Origin: Okapia johnstoni
Lineage: Eukaryota > Chordata > Mammalia > Artiodactyla > Giraffidae
NCBI GenBank assembly: GCA_024291935.2
Contig: CM044320.1
Span: 35,308,001 to 35,372,000 of the forward strand
DNA: 64,000 nt
Direction of reading: 5' to 3'
In this document: piece by piece, positions 58,938-64,000 of the stretch
Numbering within the stretch: position 1 is the stretch's first letter
How the letters are laid out: each line of letters begins with the position of its first letter
Notes under the pieces: generated by a model
Seen by the model: only the letters and a program-made list of their open reading frames with translations
Databases searched by the model: none
Told to the model about the DNA's origin: nothing
Program-made: the position numbers and the translations under genes

Positions 58938-59202
58938 TGCTGCTGCCACCAAGTCACTTCAGTCATGTCCGACTCTGTGTGACCCCACAGATGGCAGCCC
59001 ACCAGGCTCCTCTGCCCCTGGGATTCTCCAGGCAAGAACACTGGAGTGGGTTGCCATTTCCTTCTCCAATGCATGCATGCATGCTAAGTCACTTCAATCA
59101 TATCCGACTCTGTGCAACCCCATGGATAGCAGCCCACCAGGCTCCCCTGTCCATGGGATTCTCCAGGCAAGAACACTGGAGTGGGTTGCCATTTCATTCT
59201 CC
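58938..59202 (-). mobile_element. Bov-A2 dimeric SINE
   Basis: Two reversed Bov-A bodies in tandem (58938-59073 and about 59082-59202) joined by a gcatgcatgcatgc linker. aattgcttccttgc (58924-58937) and aattgctttcttac (59203-59216) match at 12 of 14 positions. Confidence 0.93.
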
Positions 59203-59245
59203 AATTGCTTTCTTACTTGCTCTTTCTAATATGGGATACAACTCA

Positions 59246-59464
59246 CAAGGGCTTCCCAGGTGGCCCTAGTGGTAAAGAACCTGCCTGCCAGTGCAAAAGG
59301 AATAAGAGATCCCTGGGTCAGGAAGATTCCCTGGAGGAAGGCATAGCAACCCACTCTACTTTTCTTGCTTGGAGAATCCCAAGGACAGAGGAGCCTGGAG
59401 GGCTATAGTCCATAGTGTCGCAAAGAGTTGGACATGACTGAAGCGACTTAGCATGCACACACAC
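59246..59464 (+). mobile_element. Bov-tA SINE
   Basis: Plus-strand copy from gggcttcccaggtggcccta to cgacttagcatgc and a CA run. acaactca at 59238-59245 and 59465-59472 is the target duplication. Confidence 0.93.
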
Positions 59465-59472
59465 ACAACTCA

Positions 59473-59943
59473 TTAACTGGATGATCAGGCCAACATCTGC
59501 AGTTTTCTTAATTTTTTGTCCAGACTAGATCTTCAGTAGATATCCAGATACCCTTAGAAATTAATATATAACCCAACCTACACCAAACCACTTCTTGAGT
59601 AATTTTGGTAGGGTTAATGAGCAAGTCTGTTATGATCTTCTTGCCTTTCACAGCAGTAAAAGTGTTCAAAATATATTTTATTATAGAGATGCTTAATAGA
59701 ACATTCCAACTCATTTATAATATGGCAAAGCAGTATTAAGTATTGTAGCCAGCATTAGCATCCGACTATCATAGCTCTATCAATTTTGTCTGTTCATGGG
59801 CTGTTCATAATTTCAGGGGAATGCCATAGATATTTAACAGTATGAGTTTGAAGTTCATTGATTCAGTAATGGTTTTTACCAAACTTTGGTCAATTACAAG
59901 TTTAGCATAATTTATCAACCTGTATTTCAAATTTGACATGGAG
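59473..59943 (-). other. ERV interior, 5' side
   Basis: No readable frame; ERV by position. Confidence 0.4.
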
Positions 59944-59953
59944 TATGGTTTAA

Positions 59954-60182
59954 TTTGGGCTTCCCAGGTGGCACTAGTGGTAAAGAACCCACCTATCAGT
60001 GCAGGAGACGTAAGAAATGTGGGTTCAATCCCTGGGTCAGTAAGAACCCCTGGAGGGGGGCATGGCAACCCATTCCAGTATTCTTGCCTGGAGAATCCCA
60101 TGGACAGAGGAACCTGGCAGTCTACAGTCCATGGAGTCGAAAAAAGTCAGACACAACTGAAGCAACTTAGCAAGCACACATA
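59954..60182 (+). mobile_element. Bov-tA SINE with 10-bp duplication
   Basis: Plus-strand full copy. tatggtttaa at 59944-59953 and 60183-60192. Confidence 0.95.
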
Positions 60183-60231
60183 TATGGTTTAACCTACAGC
60201 ACCAACCAATATTCATTATTACTTTGGGTAA

Positions 60232-60250
60232 GTTTGCTGACTGTGCCAAT
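60232..60250 (-). other. Candidate primer-binding site of the ERV
   Basis: Minus-strand TGGCACAGTCAGCAAAC begins 3-4 bases from the proposed end of the 5' LTR (60252). The TGG start and position fit a primer-binding site. I cannot match it to a tRNA from memory. Confidence 0.25.
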
Positions 60251-60784
60251 TTGTTTCATTTTAGGCAAATTATGCTCAGAGACTGAGATTGTCTTTGCCA
60301 ATAGTTGATTAAACACAGGTTCAGTATAGAACTAAAATTTATAATAATAATTCACAAGTCAATAGCATGCAGGGTAATATCTCTTAATAATTCAATAACG
60401 AAATAACATCCCAAACCAATGATCAATTAACTACACTATTGTTCCAGGCAAAAGGCTAGTCCAAATTTAGTAGAGATGTACCTTTCTTCAAAGTTAGTTC
60501 TCAGAAGGGTCTGCTGAGCCAACTAAAAGTTGACATCATGCTGCCAGCACAAATTAAAAGTCCCTTGTCACTAGAGCACAATGGTCTAGCAGAACAATGG
60601 CCCCAGTGTTGGTGAAAAATATGATCTCCTTCATGGAGCCGCTACTCAGTTTTCACTTCTGTTGGAAAAAATTACCTTGCCAGGGCAAGAGCTAATGCCC
60701 CAAAGGTCTTCAAAGAGCTACTTAAATCAGCAGAGAGTAGCCTAGTCCATATTTAATACTCTCAGTAAGTCTTCACTAATTCTT

Positions 60785-61340
60785 TTTTTTAATTAGTTTA
60801 TTTATCTATTTTTTTTCTTTACAATATTGTATTGGTTTTGCCATACATTGACATGAATCCACCATGGGTGTACATGTGTTCCCCTTCCAGAGCCCCCCTC
60901 CCACCCCCCCTCCACATCCCATCCCTCCGGGTCATCCGAGTGCACCAGCCCCAAGCACCCTGTATCATGCATCGAACCTGGACTGGCGATTCGTTTCACA
61001 TATGATAATTTACATACTTCAATGCCATTCTCCCATATCATCCTGCCCTCGCCCTCTCCCATAGAGTCCATAACACCGTTCTATATATCTGTGTCTCTTT
61101 TGTTGTCTCGCATACAGGGTTATCTTTACCGATTTACCAAATTCCATATATATGTGTTAGTATACTGTATTGGTGTTTTTCTTTCTGGCTTACTTCACTC
61201 TGTATAATAGGCTCCAGTTTCATCCACCTCATTAGAACTGATTCGAATGTATTCTTTTTAATGGCTGAGTAATATTCCATTATGTATATGTACCACAGCT
61301 TCCTTATCCATTCGTCTGCTGATGGGTATCTAGGCTGCAT
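60785..61340 (-). mobile_element. Ruminant L1 3' end inside the LTR
   Basis: Reversed L1 tail with ORF2 C-terminal coding (ADEWIRKLWYIYIMEYYSAI within 61134-61340). ttcactaattctt at 60772-60784 and 61341-61353 is a perfect 13-bp duplication. The left LTR has the uninterrupted site. Confidence 0.96.
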
Positions 61341-61356
61341 TTCACTAATTCTTGGT

Positions 61357-61494
61357 GTGTGTGTGCTTGTGCTGAGTCACTCAGTCGTGTCTGACTCTTT
61401 GTGACCCCACGGACTGTAGCCCACCAGGGTCCTCTGTCCATGGGATTTTCCCAGGCAAGAATACTGGAGTGGGTTACCATTTCCTTCTTGGTAT
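61357..61494 (-). mobile_element. Bov-A SINE monomer inside the LTR
   Basis: Reversed Bov-A body. ttcttggt at 61349-61356 and 61495-61502 is the duplication; it overlaps the L1 duplication, so the SINE landed at the edge of the L1 site. Confidence 0.92.
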
Positions 61495-61730
61495 TTAAAG
61501 TTTAAATGTCCCTTATGTCATAGTTGCTCCTCCATGAGTTCATATCAATAAGCACTCAGTTACACATTGCTTTGATGCCATCATCCTGACATGACCTCCC
61601 CAATGTAAGCAAATTCACCCTTAGATCAAAACAACTTCACTTACCATGAACAAGTGGATTTGAAATCATAACAAACCATACATAAATCATAATAGAGACA
61701 GGATGTGCACATGCTCCTGCATGCCCACAC

Positions 61731-61766
61731 ACATGCACGTGCGCACGTGCACACACACACACACAT
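61731..61766 (+). repeat. Alternating purine-pyrimidine CA/CG/TG tract
   Basis: cacatgcacgtgcgcacgtg followed by a CA run: strict alternation of about 36 bases with CpG steps, of the kind able to form Z-DNA. Confidence 0.85.
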
Positions 61767-61789
61767 GTTGGGCATGATCTGCTTGCTTT

Positions 61790-61935
61790 CTAAAGAGTGG
61801 TTCCTGGACCAGAAGCATGGGCCTCATCTGGCAACTTTTAAAAATGCAGAATGTCGCACTCCACCCTAGACATATGGGCTCAGAATCTGCATTTTCATAT
61901 GAAACCCAGACACATTTTCAAGAAAGACTTTCCTA
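61790..61935 (-). mobile_element. MER5A-type hAT miniature element
   Basis: Reads as a reversed MER5A: gagtggttcctggaccagaag, cctcatctggcaacttttaaa, aatgcagaatgtcgcactcc, tcagaatctgcattttcat. Terminal ends not preserved. Confidence 0.8.
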
Positions 61936-62457
61936 GAACCAGCCTAAAAAGGGGGAATCAGGAAAACAATGTAATGAGATAGAAAGGAGGCATATTACTG
62001 GGAAGAGAACAGTGACTGCTGGAGAGTATCTTCCTAACTCTATTTTCAGCCTCTGTCAAGAGGACCACTCATACTCTAAACAACTATGAAATAAGACAAT
62101 AGTCAACACACTCCACTTTGCTATTTTTAAGGCAAGTCTGAATATGTTATCATCCCAAAAACTTGATCTGAAATTCAAATAGGTGCCTCCAGAAGAACAA
62201 TGGTGTTTCATGAACAATTGCAAAAATCACCTAGGAAAGCTTTCCTCTGGCAGCATAACTGGGTCTCACATTATAGCACCTGGTCAAATAAATGGTGTTT
62301 TTCAAAAAATAAAATAAACTTTTAATTCAAAATAGGCATAAGCCTAAAATGCTCATTGTTGTCTGCATGTTAATTGAAACAATGACACACAATTTAGTAT
62401 ATAATGAGAAGGAATACCATTTGTTATCTCTTTCACTAAATAGTTTTTAATTGCTGT
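61936..62457. other. Unrecognised sequence
   Basis: No gene or repeat family recognised. Confidence 0.35.
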
Positions 62458-62596
62458 TTAACTAATTGCTTAATTTCCATAGAAACAAACTCGCAAGCTT
62501 TTTCTTAAAGTTCAAATACCAAATAGCTTAACTAATTGCTTAATTTCCATAGAAACAAACTTTCAAACTTTTTCTTAAGTTCAAATACCAAATAGC
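62458..62596. repeat. 70-bp tandem duplication
   Basis: Two head-to-tail units, 62458-62527 (70 bp) and 62528-62596 (69 bp), differing at a few positions (actcgcaagc versus actttcaaac) and one base deletion. Each unit carries taattgcttaattt and tttccatagaaac, the latter an imperfect palindrome resembling an RFX X-box. Confidence 0.95.
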
Positions 62597-63306
62597 TTTC
62601 GAAGGCTGTATGGATGAGCAGCACTTTGAAGCTTAAGCACTGTTCAGTACATCTCTTATTCTACTCGCAAGCAATACCAATAGACAAACCATTCAGTCTA
62701 CACTCTCTGGGCTCCAGATATTCTTTTTAAGCACTCCCTCCTGCTTCCATTGGGGTTTTTCTAGAGGGAGAAAAAACTTTCAGAAATCAACCCCTATCAT
62801 TAAAGGAAACTTCCTCTTCACATTCACCTCAGAAGCAGACAAGTTTCTCCTGATGAATCTAGACATTTCTTGCTGTTTTACTTTCCTTCAAGGATCCAGG
62901 CTCACCTTGGGGACTTGCCTCAAACTTGATTTCTACACCAATTTCAACAGATTTTTAGATACTTTCCTTGCATTACCAGAGACTCTAGAGATTTGCTTTT
63001 AATTAAAGGAGATCATTTTCCCTTTATGAACATCTTTCCTAAAATAAGTTTTTATCAACCTACACAGTAGTTTTTCCACAAGAAGACAAAGCTTGCTTGT
63101 TTGAAGAAGTTTCTGTTGGCAGGACTTATCGAGATGGCAAATTACAGGGAAATGTTTTTGTATGTGCGTTGTTTTACTTCAACATAATTATTTGCTTGTA
63201 AAACACATGAGAGGAAAAAAATTTATGAGGATATTTTCAAGATCAGAGAAGTCAGAAGCAGAATTGGGTTCATCTGGCCTGAAGATAAAAGTTCTTAATC
63301 CTATGT
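62597..63306. other. Unrecognised sequence
   Basis: No gene or repeat family recognised. Confidence 0.35.
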
Positions 63307-63533
63307 AGGTTAAGAATATGGGCTCCAAAGTATATTGCCGTGGTTCAAATCTCGGTTTTGCCAAAAATACTTTGGCAAATTGGGCAAATTCCTTATCTGT
63401 GCCTTGGTTTTTGCATCAGGATAATAAAAGAACCTACTTATTAGTGCTGTAAAGACTGAATGAGTTAACATACACAAAACGCCTAAAATACCTGACAGAT
63501 AGCAAGGGCTCCATAAAATAATCACTGTTATTG
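63307..63533 (+). mobile_element. MIR SINE, nearly full length
   Basis: Plus-strand MIR from ggttaagaatatgggctcc, B box ggttcaaatctcggttttgcc, core cttggtttttgcatcagg, then aatgagttaacatacac and tagcaagggctccataaa. Best preserved MIR in the window. Confidence 0.88.
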
Positions 63534-63956
63534 GCTGTAGTCTAGCAGGGTGTATGAATGAAGTGATTTTCCTAACACGTTCAAAGCTATATTTGATTTC
63601 ACCATAATTCTAGGCTTTGTATAATGCAGTTTATTACAAGTTGTTTTTTTTTTTTTAATATGATAGCCTTGCCCTCAAGGAGTTGGAAGCATTTTGTATT
63701 ATCCTCCCAGCAAATATTCAGATAACATACACATGTGTCCTTTCTGGAATATGGGGAAACAGATGAACTAAGGATATAACTGACTTAATAGTGGGAACAA
63801 AGGTCAGCCTGTAGCCTGTCTCTTTTGATGCCCCGCCAAATGTTCTTTCAACTAAAATAGACTTCTTTAAAGCTAGTTCAAATCCATTTTGACTTTAGAA
63901 GGGCTGAGAACCTCTGGTTTCCAGCTTTTCTATTATTTAAGCTTGCCCACCAATAA
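63534..63956. other. Unrecognised sequence with T run
   Basis: A T run lies at about 63643-63656. No gene. Confidence 0.35.
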
Positions 63957-64000
63957 ATGGACTTCCCAGGTGGTGCAGTAGTGAAGAATCCCCCTGCTAA
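63957..64000 (+). mobile_element. Bov-tA SINE, cut by the window end
   Basis: ggacttcccaggtggtgcag and agtgaagaatccccctgc are the tRNA-like head of a plus-strand Bov-tA. The remainder lies beyond the window. Confidence 0.85.

Larger units (their letters stand above)
38638..61689 (-). mobile_element. Ancient endogenous retrovirus, shattered by later insertions
   Basis: Two direct LTR copies bound the region (38638-39380 and 60252-61689, the latter interrupted). Between them, minus-strand RNase H (55.8-56.05 kb) and integrase (54.9-55.5 kb) remnants lie in correct pol order, so the right LTR is the 5' LTR. Removing BovB, L1, SINE and mariner insertions leaves about 8 kb of interior. The integrase contains ESDQGSHF, closer to the class III (ERVL/spuma-like) pattern than to class I. 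Only about 1.5 kb lies on the 5' side of RNase H, too short for a complete gag and RT, so that side is probably deleted. About 5 kb lies on the 3' side of integrase. No viral gene is intact. Confidence 0.8.
60252..61689 (-). repeat. Right (5') LTR of the ERV, with L1 and SINE inside
   Basis: The second LTR copy, homologous to 38638-39380. Its three pieces are 60252-60784, a few bases around 61341-61356, and about 61495-61689. Shared landmarks with the left copy: ccccagtgttggtgaaaa, cttcatggagcc, ccttagatcaaaacaacttc, caagtggatttgaaatcata. The outer end stops aligning after catacataa. Confidence 0.85.

Overview
The window is vertebrate nuclear DNA from a ruminant (a pecoran artiodactyl such as cattle, sheep, goat or deer). 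The evidence is dense tRNA-Glu-derived Bov-tA/Bov-A SINEs, many copies of the RTE-clade LINE BovB, and artiodactyl L1 3' ends, over old mammalian repeats (MIR, L2, MER5A, L1M). The exact species cannot be read from the sequence. No confident host gene was found. Almost every longer reading frame is repeat-derived, so this looks intergenic or deeply intronic. The best host-gene candidate is an 86-codon minus-strand frame at 8005-8265 that starts with a signal-peptide-like segment and lies behind a good splice-acceptor-like sequence; it is unproven.

Layout. 1-14 kb: mostly unrecognised sequence with scattered SINEs, MIR/L2 relics, a mariner DNA transposon (9634-10620, minus) and the candidate small secreted protein. 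14-25 kb: a 5'-truncated BovB, degraded L1, a solo LTR with intact 6-bp target duplication (18625-19755), and an old L1 carrying younger SINEs. 25-38 kb: a twin-primed (5'-inverted) BovB bounded by a target duplication (25503-27681), an L1 tail, and a second BovB with a perfect 11-bp duplication (35836-37415).

38.6-61.7 kb: one very old endogenous retrovirus in minus orientation, bounded by two diverged LTR copies (38638-39380 and 60252-61689). Readable integrase and RNase H remnants lie inside. About 8 kb of original interior remains, cut apart by ten or more BovB insertions, L1 tails, Bov-A/Bov-tA SINEs and mariner pieces. Some insertions are nested three deep: ERV, then a mariner miniature element, then BovB. 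Target duplications give a relative order of events. 61.7-64 kb: MER5A, a 70-bp tandem duplication, a MIR and the start of another Bov-tA.

The sequences do not form a pathway. They record successive waves: MIR/L2/MER5A and old L1 first, then the ERV, then ruminant-era mariner, BovB, L1 and SINEs. L1 and BovB supply their own reverse transcriptase. The SINEs are non-coding and use LINE machinery; the Bov-tA 3' half resembles the BovB 3' end. All visible coding frames of these elements are broken.
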